Source of the DNA: Oscillospiraceae bacterium
GTDB taxonomy: Bacteria; Bacillota; Clostridia; Oscillospirales; Oscillospiraceae
Length of the DNA: 44,737 nucleotides
NCBI GenBank assembly: GCA_020025515.1
Contig: JAHHRZ010000019.1
Location: 1 to 44,737, forward strand
Direction: 5' to 3'
In this document: in pieces, positions 32,823-41,803 of the stretch
Position numbering within the stretch: position 1 is the stretch's first letter
Layout of the letters: each line of letters begins with the position of its first letter
Position numbers and translations under genes: made by a program
The notes under the pieces: generated by a model
What the model saw: only the letters and a program-made list of their open reading frames with translations
The model's database searches: none
What the model was told of the DNA's origin: nothing

Positions 32823-33014
32823 TCAAATCGTATCTTCTGTTTCAAAGCTATGGAAGAGAACGTGGATTTTATCGATTTGCATATCTGCATGCCAGTGACC
32901 GCAGAACCACGCTTTATAATCGACGGATTCTTCGATTTTATCCAACTTTTGATACAAGAAGAAATCACAATAGCGAATGGGGCGGTATGTGCTTTTTGGT
33001 TTAGACTTGGCAAC
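32823..33014 (-). pseudogene. Metallophosphoesterase, C-terminal remnant
   Basis: A start-less minus-strand frame between TAA 33015-33017 and TGA 32823-32825 encodes about 63 residues. It includes KLDKIEESVDYKAWFCGHWH, then DMQIDKIHVLFHSFETED. The GHWH motif after a YKxWFxGH lead is the last metal-binding motif of calcineurin-like phosphoesterases. The N-terminal catalytic motifs are absent, so only a fragment remains. Confidence 0.65.
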
Positions 33015-33139
33015 TTAGCCATATCGTATGCTGTTTATCGTATAAGACAGTACGCAGTATAATTATTAGCATGTTGTATTTTTTGGCCGTTGTATCTCAA
33101 TTTGGGGCCGATTATTCCTTGCGCTATGCGGAAATAGAA

Positions 33140-33169
33140 TTGACATAACTGACCGCAGTGTTTTACAAT
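33140..33169 (+). promoter_or_regulatory. Promoter of the WYL regulator gene
   Basis: TTGACA (33140-33145), an 18-nt spacer and TACAAT (33164-33169), 32 nt before the start codon. Confidence 0.78.
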
Positions 33170-33201
33170 TATATTCAGAATAAGCGAGAGAGGGAGAAAC
33201 T

Positions 33202-34143
33202 ATGGTAAAGAAAGAATCCGGGCGTATCCGTGCGAGGGAAACAACTTTGGCTGTGATGAAAATACTGATTGAAACTCAGTATACAGGGCCGATTTCTATA
33301 ATGGAAATCGCAAGTCAACTGGAGCGGACTTTTGGAATTTCTACTGGAAGAGATACAGTAAAAGCGATTTTAAACGACTTAAAAGCACATTGGCCGATTG
33401 ATGGTGAAGTAAAATGTGTGGAAAAAGTCAAAAACAATGGTCAAACCTACACTTACGGCTACTTCTATGAACCTCTATATCAAAATCCAACACAAGCGAT
33501 TATTCAGCAAATCAATCAGGTCATACAGAAAAACAAGAAACAGGTCGGGCACGAAACCACATTGTCTTTTTGGTTTAATGGCTACGGCTCAGATAAGAAG
33601 ATACATCATGTAGGAAGACAATACGAAGGGGTGCTTCCGGTTCGTGTTTGTTACTCAAACGGATATGCTTACCTTGTCTGCTTTTGGAAGGGCAAGAAGG
33701 AACCGGCACATATGCGAGTGGATCTGATTACAGATTTAGAGACCGAAAATAGAAAAAAAGAGGATGACTGCAGAAAAAAATATGCATTTAATACCCCGGA
33801 TATGGAATATCAGCAGCAGCATCCATATATGTTTTACGAAAAGGAAAAGGAGTGGCTGAGGCATATCACCTTTCGGATCAAGAAAAATCCAACGAAACCC
33901 CATGCCAGCTTGACCTTCCTGCATGATGTATTTGGCGACAACTGGAATGTAATCGGGGGGACAGAAACGGAGAAAATCGTTGATGTTATCGTGAATTGCT
34001 ACCAAAATGCTGCTGCTCAATTTGTCTGGCAGTTTATTGACTGTGTTGAAGTCATTGAGCCCCTGGAGGTAAAAGCAGAGATTGAAAATAGCTTAAAAAA
34101 ACGATTTGAAACCGCAATGTTTATGACTGAGGATTTAAAATAA
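33202..34143 (+). CDS. WYL-domain transcriptional regulator
   Basis: A 313-residue protein with an N-terminal winged helix (about 8-75: RETTLAVMKILIETQYTGPI, SIMEIASQLERTFGIST). The central part has WYL-like features (YEGVLPVRVCYSNGYAYLVC, ending in MRVDLITDLE) at about 135-180. The C-terminal extension resembles WCX. WYL proteins are often ligand-responsive regulators of defence or DNA-damage genes. AGGGAGA precedes ATG 33202, and a consensus promoter is upstream. It may regulate the following accessory genes or itself. Codon use is AT-rich compared with the backbone. Confidence 0.85.
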   Translation: MVKKESGRIRARETTLAVMKILIETQYTGPISIMEIASQLERTFGISTGRDTVKAILNDLKAHWPIDGEVKCVEKVKNNGQTYTYGYFYEPLYQNPTQAIIQQINQVIQKNKKQVGHETTLSFWFNGYGSDKKIHHVGRQYEGVLPVRVCYSNGYAYLVCFWKGKKEPAHMRVDLITDLETENRKKEDDCRKKYAFNTPDMEYQQQHPYMFYEKEKEWLRHITFRIKKNPTKPHASLTFLHDVFGDNWNVIGGTETEKIVDVIVNCYQNAAAQFVWQFIDCVEVIEPLEVKAEIENSLKKRFETAMFMTEDLK

Positions 34144-34208
34144 TTATCTTATCATTCACCAACCTAACTTCTAAAAAATTCTTAGATAAATTTAGAACAT
34201 GCTAATAG

Positions 34209-34237
34209 TTGTCGTGCCCCTCATGCTATAGTATAGG
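34209..34237 (+). promoter_or_regulatory. Possible promoter of the frameshifted gene at 34285
   Basis: TTGTCG (34209-34214), a 17-nt spacer and TATAGG (34232-34237). Moderate match only. Confidence 0.45.
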
Positions 34238-34284
34238 CAGGAGGTATTTAGAAGGTAGTTTTTTGTTTTGCGAGAGGCATGTGA

Positions 34285-34853
34285 ATGAGCAAAATGACGA
34301 AAACAGAAATCAATCGTGGCATTCAAGAGGTATTTGAAAAGTGTTTGGATCTCATATACCTGTATGAACCTCCAGGGTGCTATAATCGTGTGCCGGAAGG
34401 AGCAGTGGAGACAGATATTTCGGAGTACATGGACAATCGGTTCGCAGATATTCGAACGGCGATAAGGACAATTTTGAAAGCAACAAAGATGTCGCTGAAA
34501 GTCTTATGCAGATTGTGACGGAATTTGAGTTTTTTGCCCGGTCATGCGAAGTTCCTGGTGTGGTAGACCGCTGGAGATGGCTCAATCCGAGTATTCAGTA
34601 TTTTGACACTGCCTTTGATCTTGTGGACTGTGCGCCGGAAGTATACGAAAAAATCAGCATGGGTTTGAAAAACTTGAAGTTAAAATGCTATCCAACAGAA
34701 GGAATCATCTGTGAGCGAAATCTATATTTTGAGCGAGCAAAGCATGAACAAGAACGTTCAGGAAGAACGTATTCGAAAGAATTCGCATTTCAAGAGGAAC
34801 TGCGTGAGACATTGAAATGGGTGTTGCGCAACGATTGTGAAAAGTACGTTTAA
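34285..34853 (+). pseudogene. Frameshifted gene of unknown function
   Basis: Frame 1 from ATG 34285 (GAGAGG 7 nt upstream) encodes MSKMTKTEINRGIQEVFEKC to YMDNRFADI, then runs into a basic tail and stops at 34518. The next frame, open from before this point, reads NGDKDNFESNKDVAESLMQI, then VTEFEFFARSC, to 34853. Both parts are similarly hydrophilic and join naturally near 34440, giving about 185 residues, so one gene with a single frameshift is more likely than two. Alternatively the second part starts at ATG 34506. I recognise no family. Confidence 0.5.
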
Positions 34854-34942
34854 ATGCAGGCTGGTCATAAGACCAGAGCCACATTGCCAATGAATACCAC
34901 AAAAGAAGGACTATATAGGTTACTTTTATGGGTTATTGATGA

Positions 34943-35179
34943 CATACAGAAGACAATTACAGACTAAGAAGGATTTATTATGCAACAAAACATTCCTATT
35001 CCGCAGGGGTCTACTATGATACACAAAAACAGCGATATATCCGCTTTTCCCTCAATAGAGGTTCTGGTTATACAAAGTATCTGCGACGGAAGTCTAATAA
35101 ACGAGTACGGAAGGCTCAAGGTCAAATGATGTATGGTGCTTATCGCAGGCAGTTTCATTATTTATGGAAACTAATCTGA
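34943..35179 (+). pseudogene. Start-less basic, Tyr/Arg-rich fragment
   Basis: A 78-codon frame without a start encodes RLRRIYYATKHSYSAGVYYD, then KYLRRKSNKRVRKAQG and a C-terminal YRRQFHYLWKLI. It looks like the tail of a small basic protein of the kind seen in phages and integrated elements. A short upstream frame with a start (34890-34967, MNTTKEGLYRLLLWVIDDIQ) overlaps it and may be its displaced N-terminus. Confidence 0.4.
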
Positions 35180-35202
35180 TAAGCCGCTGGGAGGAAAAAT
35201 AA

Positions 35203-36261
35203 ATGAAAGATCAGAGGTTGGCAAAAGCATACTCAAAAGAATTAACTACCATCTTTCATCAACAATTAGAGTATAGCAAGGAAATTGTGAGAGAATTTAT
35301 CAATCATGTGTTTGGAGAAGGCATGGGAGATGAATATAAAAATCGTACAATATACGACTATTTTCAGGTGTTTAATTTCGACTTGCTGAATTATTCGCAC
35401 AAACTCTTTGCTCGATCCTCAGAGAAAGAAATCTCCAACTGGTGCAGTGCACCAATTACGATCCGATTGGATGAAATACAAAAAGGATTCACCCAATTAA
35501 CCGGTATTCGTGATGTCAGAAAGCTGGAAATGATTTCTAAATTGGATGATGTAAATTTCAGAGGCACAGCAGATCCGGACAGTATGAAAATCGTTTGTCA
35601 TATCCTTTTTATCATCTATGACGATGTTATCAAACGCACACTGAACCACATTACACAGGATCAGGCAGATTATATCATCAAAAATAAAGATTTCACTTAC
35701 CTATTCAAAGGAGATACGATGCACTCCTTTCATTCATCTTTTGGCTATCCGGAGTATAGCGGTCAAGCAGTCAAAAGAACAATATATGAATATATCTTTA
35801 TGTATCCTTATATTTCCGGATTTTCAAAGATACAATCAGTGAATGCAGCAATACTGCAAAAGATCAGGGGCTTTTTCAACCAGTATCATACACTTGGAAA
35901 CATCGTTCTTACACCCGCAATCACAGTCGATAGAGAAAGTATCAATGTACACAGGAATCGTTATGACAAAGATAACTATTATGCATATATGGATGAATTG
36001 TTTGGAAAACATGACTCGGCATTGGATGGCTTGATCCAAGCGAATTCCGCTTTTTTCTCCATCTTCCACAACAGAGAGATGTATTGCGATATGTTGGATA
36101 TTTTAGATTCTGAGGGATCTGCTTACACACGGACGAGAGAAACGGCAATCACCGTCCAAGATGACACAAGCATCCAAAACTATATTGATGTCACACAATC
36201 CGCTATAAAAAACAGATGCGACAGGATGAGTTCCAAACTTTACCATGCCCTGCAGGACTAA
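35203..36261 (+). CDS. Uncharacterised 352-residue protein
   Basis: An intact gene with a strong ribosome binding site (GGGAGGAA, 8 nt before ATG 35203). The product is hydrophilic, rich in aromatic and charged residues, with no signal peptide, clear membrane span or motif that I recognise. Predicted helical stretches include YSKEIVREFINHVFGEG, a central IVCHILFIIYDDVIKRTLNH and a C-terminal TRETAITVQDDTSIQNY. It lies between a WYL regulator region and a phosphatase in an AT-rich accessory stretch, so a defence or element-maintenance role is conceivable but unsupported by any motif. Confidence 0.75.
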   Translation: MKDQRLAKAYSKELTTIFHQQLEYSKEIVREFINHVFGEGMGDEYKNRTIYDYFQVFNFDLLNYSHKLFARSSEKEISNWCSAPITIRLDEIQKGFTQLTGIRDVRKLEMISKLDDVNFRGTADPDSMKIVCHILFIIYDDVIKRTLNHITQDQADYIIKNKDFTYLFKGDTMHSFHSSFGYPEYSGQAVKRTIYEYIFMYPYISGFSKIQSVNAAILQKIRGFFNQYHTLGNIVLTPAITVDRESINVHRNRYDKDNYYAYMDELFGKHDSALDGLIQANSAFFSIFHNREMYCDMLDILDSEGSAYTRTRETAITVQDDTSIQNYIDVTQSAIKNRCDRMSSKLYHALQD

Positions 36262-36309
36262 AAGCTCGGGCAATATGTACAGAAGAGGAGGGATGGGAGA
36301 GAAGAAATA

Positions 36310-37346
36310 ATGTCCATCAATAAATAAAATATGGGACAAAACCAAGGAATCTACCTTTATTTCAGGATTAAAAGAATGCATCAGATTAACAATAGAACAT
36401 CCCATCGATAATCTGGGATACCAATTATGTTGGTGTGCAGGTGTCGGATCTGCATTGTACGGCGGAATCCTATGGCTGTATTATTGGATATGGTGAGCCA
36501 TTGATAACATCAAGTCTGGAAACATGGAGGAGCTCTTGCAACTCCAAGGTGAGTTGGGAAGTTGCTGCTACTCTGGTATTCCGTTTATTATAAACAGGAT
36601 TGCTAGGCATCGCACTGGTTGCGGTTGTTGTAAAGAGTTTGCATTATCGGAGTAAGGTGGTTCGACGCATACTCCTTGTCCTTTTTATGATTTGTGTAAT
36701 CGCAATGACATGTGCAGCGATTTTTCCATATTGCATAGATTACTTTGCTCAGGATGAGCAGATATATGATTACATTATGGGAGTTGGAATAGAACAAATA
36801 GAAGAGATTTGGTTGCGGGCTACTGTTGCAATAGCTTGCTGCACGCTGATAACGTTTTGTGTAATTTGCTTTGGCGAGAGAGTCAGGGATGACGGACAGC
36901 TTTGGCTTTCTGTATGTCTGATTACAACAGCCGGGATCCCTCTTCTTATCGGTATTCTAGAAAATATACTAAGACTAATCGGATTAGGGATCATAGCAGC
37001 ACTAATTATGGCTGTGTTTTGGGTGTTTTCTCATGGTGAAACAGAAACGAATGTTTTTTCTACTCTTTCTTCTAAATCATCCGGCTGATCCGGATTTTCA
37101 GGTGTGTCTGCAAATCCACATCATTCCTCGCAGAAACATAAAAATACGGAGTATGTTGATCGTGGTTTTCTTGGTTGTAAGGTATATAGGGTGCATGGGA
37201 TAATGCATGACTATATTGAATATGACAATGATGTTGGAACACGGGAAATTTGTTCGCTGGATGATTTGCGAAAAGGGAAATTCCATATTATTGACAAAGC
37301 TACGAAGAGAGCAATTCAGGAACATGAAAATCCATGGAAACGGTAG
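36310..37346 (+). pseudogene. Decayed multi-span membrane protein gene
   Basis: Pieces of one apparent protein lie in different frames. ATG 36310 gives MSINK, then a frame change leads to KIWDKTKESTFISGLKEC and GVGSALYGGILWLYYWIW (stop near 36496). MEELLQLQGELGSCCYSGIP follows in another frame. A 162-codon frame (36600-37088) then carries about four hydrophobic spans (LGIALVAVVV, ILLVLFMICVIAMTCAAIF, ATVAIACCTLITFCVICF, LIGLGIIAALIMAVFWVF). After TGA 37086-37088 the same frame continues to 37346 with a hydrophilic tail (VDRGFLGCKVYRVHGIMHDY). The 36600 frame begins with TTG and no ribosome binding site. Decay is the simplest reading, but the last part could be a separate 80-residue gene from GTG 37104. 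Confidence 0.5.
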
Positions 37347-37388
37347 GCATTATGTGTTTGTTTCCTGCATGATATAAAGGGGATTGAT

Positions 37389-38105
37389 ATGACCTATGTC
37401 GTAAGTGATCTGCACGGATGTTACAAAAGTTGGTTAGCGTTGTTGAAAGAAATCCACTTTACAGATGAAGATGAAATCTATGTATTGGGTGATATTATCG
37501 ACCGGGGGCCGGAACCGATGTTGCTGTTGCAAGATATGATGTCCAGAAGCAATGTCTATCCCATCGTGGGCAATCATGACTTTGCGGCCTTTTTGTCGCT
37601 TAAGTTTTTGACCACCGAGCTGACGGATGACAGCATCAAAAAAATGGAGGAAAATAACGAGTTTGAGCGGCTGTTTCTTTGGCTGTCAGACGGCGGGCAG
37701 CCTACCATGCAGGCATTTCAAAAACTCTCACCGGAGGAACAGCAGGATATCTTGGAGTATTTTCAGGAATTCTCTTTTTATGAAGAGATTGAGTTGAGTA
37801 ATGGCAAACGATTTTTGCTTTCCCATACAGGAGGGGATGAAATCTGTGAAACCCGATCACTGGAAGAAGTGCCGGTGGATGCCTTTATCAGCGGGCATAT
37901 CGACTATGACAGGCAGTATTTTTCGGAACGCATCTGGGTCACTGGACACACCACAACTCGTACAATACCTGGTGCAGAGCCTGACCGTATTTATCGTAAT
38001 AACAATCATATGGCAATCGATTGTGGCTGCGTCTTTGGCGGATATTTGGGTGCGATTCGTTTAGAAGATGGCAAGGAGTTCTATGTGGAGAACTTTGACA
38101 TCTAA
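37389..38105 (+). CDS. Metallophosphoesterase, PPP-type (serine/threonine phosphatase or Ap4A hydrolase-like)
   Basis: A 238-residue calcineurin-like phosphoesterase. All PPP motifs are present: SDLHG near the N-terminus (GDxHG-type), LGDIIDRGPEP, IVGNHDF, LLSHTGG, and a late VTGHTTTRTI. The layout resembles bacterial PrpA/ApaH-like phosphatases, which act on phosphoproteins or dinucleotides; the substrate cannot be told from sequence. AAGGGGA precedes the ATG. It appears intact in an otherwise decayed stretch. A remnant of another metallophosphoesterase lies at 32823-33014. Confidence 0.9.
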   Translation: MTYVVSDLHGCYKSWLALLKEIHFTDEDEIYVLGDIIDRGPEPMLLLQDMMSRSNVYPIVGNHDFAAFLSLKFLTTELTDDSIKKMEENNEFERLFLWLSDGGQPTMQAFQKLSPEEQQDILEYFQEFSFYEEIELSNGKRFLLSHTGGDEICETRSLEEVPVDAFISGHIDYDRQYFSERIWVTGHTTTRTIPGAEPDRIYRNNNHMAIDCGCVFGGYLGAIRLEDGKEFYVENFDI

Positions 38106-38161
38106 GTCCAATAAAAAGTAAAGGATACGTAGGCACTCTCTCGAGACAGGAGGCAGATAAA

Positions 38162-38401
38162 GTGAAAGAGAATGATACTGGCAGCATCTACAAATTGTCA
38201 CTGAATGATTGTGCTGCCCATTCTTTTTGCAGCTATGACAAACCGTTTTTTGGTGCACTTAACGAGATTGAGTCCTTTGTTATTGCTTGCGAAAATGACA
38301 AAGATAGAGATGCAACCCATATTGTCGCATCCAGCAAATTGCCTCCGCTAGTTCGTAACCGTCAAATCTGCCCCCGGATTGTAAATCACTCTCCAATATG
38401 A
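38162..38401 (+). CDS. Small hypothetical protein
   Basis: 79 residues from GTG 38162, with GGAGG 7 nt upstream. Hydrophilic, with several Cys and His; KLSLNDCAAHSFCSYDKPFF near the start. No family recognised. It follows the phosphatase by 56 nt and may be co-transcribed. Confidence 0.5.
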   Translation: MKENDTGSIYKLSLNDCAAHSFCSYDKPFFGALNEIESFVIACENDKDRDATHIVASSKLPPLVRNRQICPRIVNHSPI

Positions 38402-38429
38402 AATAATACCCCCGTATAGTAGTGGATAG

Positions 38430-38468
38430 TCAACGAGACTGGCATAGAGTCTATGGCAGTCTCGTTGA
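38430..38468. repeat. 39-nt near-perfect palindrome
   Basis: TCAACGAGACTG pairs with CAGTCTCGTTGA, and inside it CATAGA pairs with TCTATG, with only two symmetric G-G mismatches and a central G. CCCC and GGGG flank it on either side and could extend the pairing. No T-run follows. It borders the IS256-type transposase scrap. Confidence 0.85.
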
Positions 38469-38469
38469 G

Positions 38470-38610
38470 TCAGGGGTACGGAGGAGCCAGGTACATTTCA
38501 ATGAGTGCTTCCTCCACACTGCTCTCACGCCGACGATAGCTATCAATGATTGCTGTCTCGAAAGAGATTCCCCTCAGGCTGGGCATCTCCGGAGGTGGTC
38601 GTAAGGTTAC
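38470..38610 (-). pseudogene. IS256-family transposase fragment
   Basis: A minus-strand frame reads MPSLRGISFETAIIDSYRRR, then ESSVEEALIEMYLA, the well-known N-terminal region of IS256/Mutator-type transposases (normally followed by GVSVRRVED). Here it breaks off into APPYP and a stop exactly beside the palindrome. Only about 40 residues are recognisable. Confidence 0.75.
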
Positions 38611-38684
38611 GGTCATAGTAGCCGCTGCGGCAGCCCTGACGGGTTTCATTAGTAAGCGTAAAACCTTGTAGCGTATAAAAATTG

Positions 38685-38725
38685 GGTCTGTCGCAGAATG
38701 CAAATTCTGCGGCAGACCTTTTTGT
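38685..38725. terminator. Terminator-like hairpin before the IS200 copy
   Basis: GGTCTGTCGCAGAAT pairs with ATTCTGCGGCAGACC around GCAA, then TTTTTG. No intact gene ends here; the IS200 left end starts within the T-run. Confidence 0.75.
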
Positions 38726-38931
38726 ATAAAGAAAACCACCGGCGGTGCCGGTGGTTCAAAAAAGCTTTAGCTATGCATGAAAAAAGTGTCCTCCTTTGGT
38801 AGAATAGAAGTGGTCTGCCAACCGCCCTCAAATACCAAAGGAGGAATCAAGTCATGAAACTCGATACAAATAGTTTAGCACATACGCAATGGGAATGCAA
38901 ATATCACATCGTATTTGCAACACTCATCTGA
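38722..38931 (+). mobile_element. IS200/IS605-family element, left end, truncated
   Basis: The left end has the hairpin AACCACCGGC/GCCGGTGGTT (38734-38756), as used by Y1 transposases that move single-stranded DNA. This end is repeated identically at 44683-44737. The transposase gene is cut after 23 codons by the serine-recombinase element; the right part of the IS is not in the window. Confidence 0.82.
38854..38931 (+). pseudogene. tnpA: IS200/IS605 transposase TnpA, N-terminal stub
   Basis: From ATG 38854 (GGAGG 9 nt upstream) the frame encodes MKLDTNSLAHTQWECKYHIV-FA, the standard start of IS200-like TnpA. It then runs into TLI and a stop instead of the expected PKYRR. The HUH His pair and catalytic Tyr lie beyond the break and are missing. 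Confidence 0.85.
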
Positions 38932-40723
38932 ATCACACAAAGACAATTTGGCGGTGATTGCTCCGCTTTCATCAGTATCAGATATGTAACCGGTTGCCCG
39001 GAAGAACCCTTCATAGTCCTCTTTCGTGCAACCTTTAATAAAGATATGACAGTAACGCTCGTCATTTTCATCCACGATATAGATACGCTCCACAAAGGAT
39101 TGGATCAGCGTCACCAACACATCCGGCTGTGCATCCTCTGCATACTTACCAAAGGACAACAGCCTTTCTTTGATTTCTTCAATATTTCGGACGGCATACA
39201 TCTGATTGCGTTTGCTGTCCTCTAACTTTTCAAGCAGGATGTTCACCTCACGAAGCTCGTCGGACAGGTTCTGAATATCCTCTTGAATAAAGCGTTTCAA
39301 ATCGGCACCTACTTCACGCATATTTTTGACCTGATTGGAAATGGATGCTTCGAGCCGTGCTTTCTTTTTCTTTAATTCGGTCAATTCCTGCTCATTTTGT
39401 GACTGGCTGAAAATATCCGAAGTTCGTGCATTGAGAAGCTTTGCAAAGTATTCGTTATCTTCGTCAGAAAGGTCGGATAACTGCTTGACTACAAATTCAT
39501 CCAGCAGTACGCCATCCACCGCCTGAAATGTACATTCCTTTTCACGATATCCGGGGCAGACATACTTAAATCTTGGTTTGTTGTTTGTCCATCGGTTAGA
39601 CTCGGAAATGACACGCAATCTTTTTCCGCAGATCGGACAGTAAACCAGACCAGAGAGCAAGGCATTGGTTTTGCGGTGCGGTCTGTTGTATTTTTCAGCG
39701 ATGTCCTCCAGCATATTTTGGGTATCTATCCACTGCTGGCTTGGAATAAAGCCCTCGTGTCTGCCGACGGAGATGATCCATTCCGATACAGGCTTTGCTG
39801 ACATCACCTGTACAAATTTTGGAGAAATAAAGGTGCTGTCTGTATCTTCAAATTTTTCCTGATCGGTCTTATTGTATGCAGACAATCCGTGCTGACCGTC
39901 AAAAGCGGAAAGCTCATCGCATAAGCCGCCGCCGTTTTCGTAAAAGTAGTTATATACATTTTCATCTGCAACACAGTAAACCGGATTTTTTAGCAAAAGC
40001 CTTGTGGTTGAGGCGTTAAATTTCGCTCCTGCCTTGGTTCGATAGCCCAGAGCGTTCATCTGGTCTGCGGTTTTCTTAATGGAGCGAAGCTGTCCGAAGA
40101 TTTCATAGAGCTTTTGGATCATTGCTTTTTCTTCGGGAATGCTTTCTAAATAGCTGTATGCAGATTTGTTCTTCCCACTGCCGGTAACTCTTTTTACGGT
40201 AAAGCTGGTGGGTGTGTTCCCGCCCAGCCAGCGTCCGTCTTTTGCAAGCTCCATCATATTATCTGTAAATACGCTCGGTCAGCGTGTCTCTTTCAAATTC
40301 CGCAACAACAGCGAAAATCTGGATAAAGATTTTGGATACGCCGGAAGCCGTATTGATATTGTTGGAGCAGATCAAAAGATCCACCTTGTGCTTTTCCAGA
40401 AAATCAAGCAAACGGAGCAAGTCTGCCGTTTTTCTTCCGATACGGTCTAATTTATAGCAGACGACTGCCCGTATTTTTCCCATTTCAATATCGTGAAGCA
40501 TCCGCTGAAAATCAGGGCGGTCAGAATAATATCCGCTGAGTCCCTTATCTTCGTAATTTATAAAGTTGTAATCATCATCGAGGGACAGCTCACGCTTTGC
40601 ATATTCTGCACACTGCTTAAACTGAACACCGATGCTGTCCCCCTTGTTGGTAATGCGGGACTTTCGGGCGTAGATCGCTACGTCACGATTATCCTCTGCA
40701 AATTGTTTTGTCTTTTTCTTCAT
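38875..40723 (-). pseudogene. Large serine recombinase, frameshifted
   Basis: A TndX/TnpX-type integrase for element excision and insertion. The start is ATG 40723 behind AAAGGAGG. The N-terminal resolvase domain has AIYARKSR with the nucleophile Ser22, and CYKLDRIGRKTADLLRLL. After ERI an extra T in a T-run (about 40267) gives RYR-type readthrough and a TAA. The shifted frame resumes with TDNMMELAKDGRWLGG, continuous with the family. The second part holds the recombinase domain, a zinc ribbon (YCPICGKRL, YVCPGYREKEC), a coiled coil (QNEQELTELKKKKARLEASI) and the C-terminal domain. The last ten or so codons are read from the antisense of the disrupted tnpA, placing the element end at about 38920. 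If the frameshift is real the gene is inactive. Confidence 0.85.
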
Positions 40724-40749
40724 AAACCCAGTCCTCCTTTGTCTGTGCA

Positions 40750-40944
40750 TTATACTGCGATTCCGGTGATTTTTTCCAATGTGCGGCCTCGCTTTCGCAG
40801 GGCATTCAGGAAGCAATACAAGGTTTGCGAATCAAAGGTCCTGATCTCGTTTTCAATATATTCCATACGTTTACGCTGGGAGGTTCGTAAGTATTTTTCA
40901 TAGTCCTGTCCTTTGTGGATCACAGCGTTCATCTTAAAAGCCAT
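40750..40944 (-). CDS. Small element-associated protein of unknown function
   Basis: 64 residues from ATG 40944 with GGAGG 9 nt upstream (MAFKMNAVIHKGQDYEKYLR). Basic and helical, no recognised domain. It sits between parB and the recombinase, 11 nt after parB, and so belongs to the same minus-strand operon. Confidence 0.68.
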   Translation of the reverse strand: MAFKMNAVIHKGQDYEKYLRTSQRKRMEYIENEIRTFDSQTLYCFLNALRKRGRTLEKITGIAV

Positions 40945-40955
40945 AAGTACACCTC

Positions 40956-41792
40956 CTATCTGGAATCTCTGTCCCGCTGACGCCTGCGGTAACGGGACTC
41001 ACACATTTTTACGATTTCTTCCTCCATCTGAGCTGCGGTATAGTCCTTTGGAAAGAATTTGCGGACACGCTCCGCAGGGATTTTCAGCTTATCCTTCTGG
41101 TTGGCTTTTTCTTCGCTCATTACGGCGTAGATCACATCCCTGTTGAGCCGTCCCTCTTGGCAGAATCGGTGCAGTCGAATGGCTTGGGACAGTGAAGGAG
41201 TGGCGTCTGCATATTCCATTTCGGAGAGCAGCGTCTGCTGTTCCTGTTCGGTCAGGTAGGAAAGCTCTACTGCCGGAGTAAGAGCAATCCGACCTTCATC
41301 CACTTTTTGCAACAGTTCCGGAATCAGATAGGTCAGACGAATATACCGCTGGATCTGTCTGCCACTTTCGGCTTCAGACAGCATATCCCGTGACTTGTGG
41401 CCAACTTGTCCGCAAGTTAAATCTGTCCGCTTCCCTTGTACGGAAAGTGCATCCATTTTCAGCTTGTAGGCAAAGGCTTTTTCGCTGGGCAGCAGATGTT
41501 CTCTTTGCAGATTGCTGTCTACTAAGGTAATTGCTGCTTCGTTTCGGTTTAACTCCCGAAGAAGAACAGGCACTGTGTTAAGGCCAAGATATTCACAAGC
41601 GAATTTCCTTCTATGTCCGCTGATGATTTCATATTTTCCATTCTTGGATTCTCTTGCGATGATCGGGGTGATGACCCCGTTTTCTGCAATGCTTTCAATG
41701 AGCTGTTCCATCTCTGTACCCATCTGCACCTTGAACGGGTTATCTGGTGCAGCGGTCAGATCTTTGATTGCGATATGTTTGATTTCATTCAT
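40956..41792 (-). CDS. parB: ParB/RepB/Spo0J-family partition protein
   Basis: 278 residues. An N-terminal ParB nuclease-like/CTPase domain (about 5-100) has the GHRR motif at 59-62 (ISGHRRKFACEYL) and SNLQREHLLPSEKAFAYKLK. A central HTH region follows (GRQIQRYIRLTYLIPELLQK), then a basic C-terminus. Such proteins in Clostridial integrative elements help maintain or regulate the element. No ParA partner is visible inside the window. GAGGTGA precedes the start. mobC lies 11 nt upstream. Confidence 0.9.
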   Translation of the reverse strand: MNEIKHIAIKDLTAAPDNPFKVQMGTEMEQLIESIAENGVITPIIARESKNGKYEIISGHRRKFACEYLGLNTVPVLLRELNRNEAAITLVDSNLQREHLLPSEKAFAYKLKMDALSVQGKRTDLTCGQVGHKSRDMLSEAESGRQIQRYIRLTYLIPELLQKVDEGRIALTPAVELSYLTEQEQQTLLSEMEYADATPSLSQAIRLHRFCQEGRLNRDVIYAVMSEEKANQKDKLKIPAERVRKFFPKDYTAAQMEEEIVKMCESRYRRRQRDRDSR

Positions 41793-41803
41793 TTCTGCTC
41801 ACC

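Noticed and set aside
32796..33062. 88-codon plus-strand ORF
   Set aside because: Starts with GTG without a ribosome binding site and is antisense to the metallophosphoesterase remnant.
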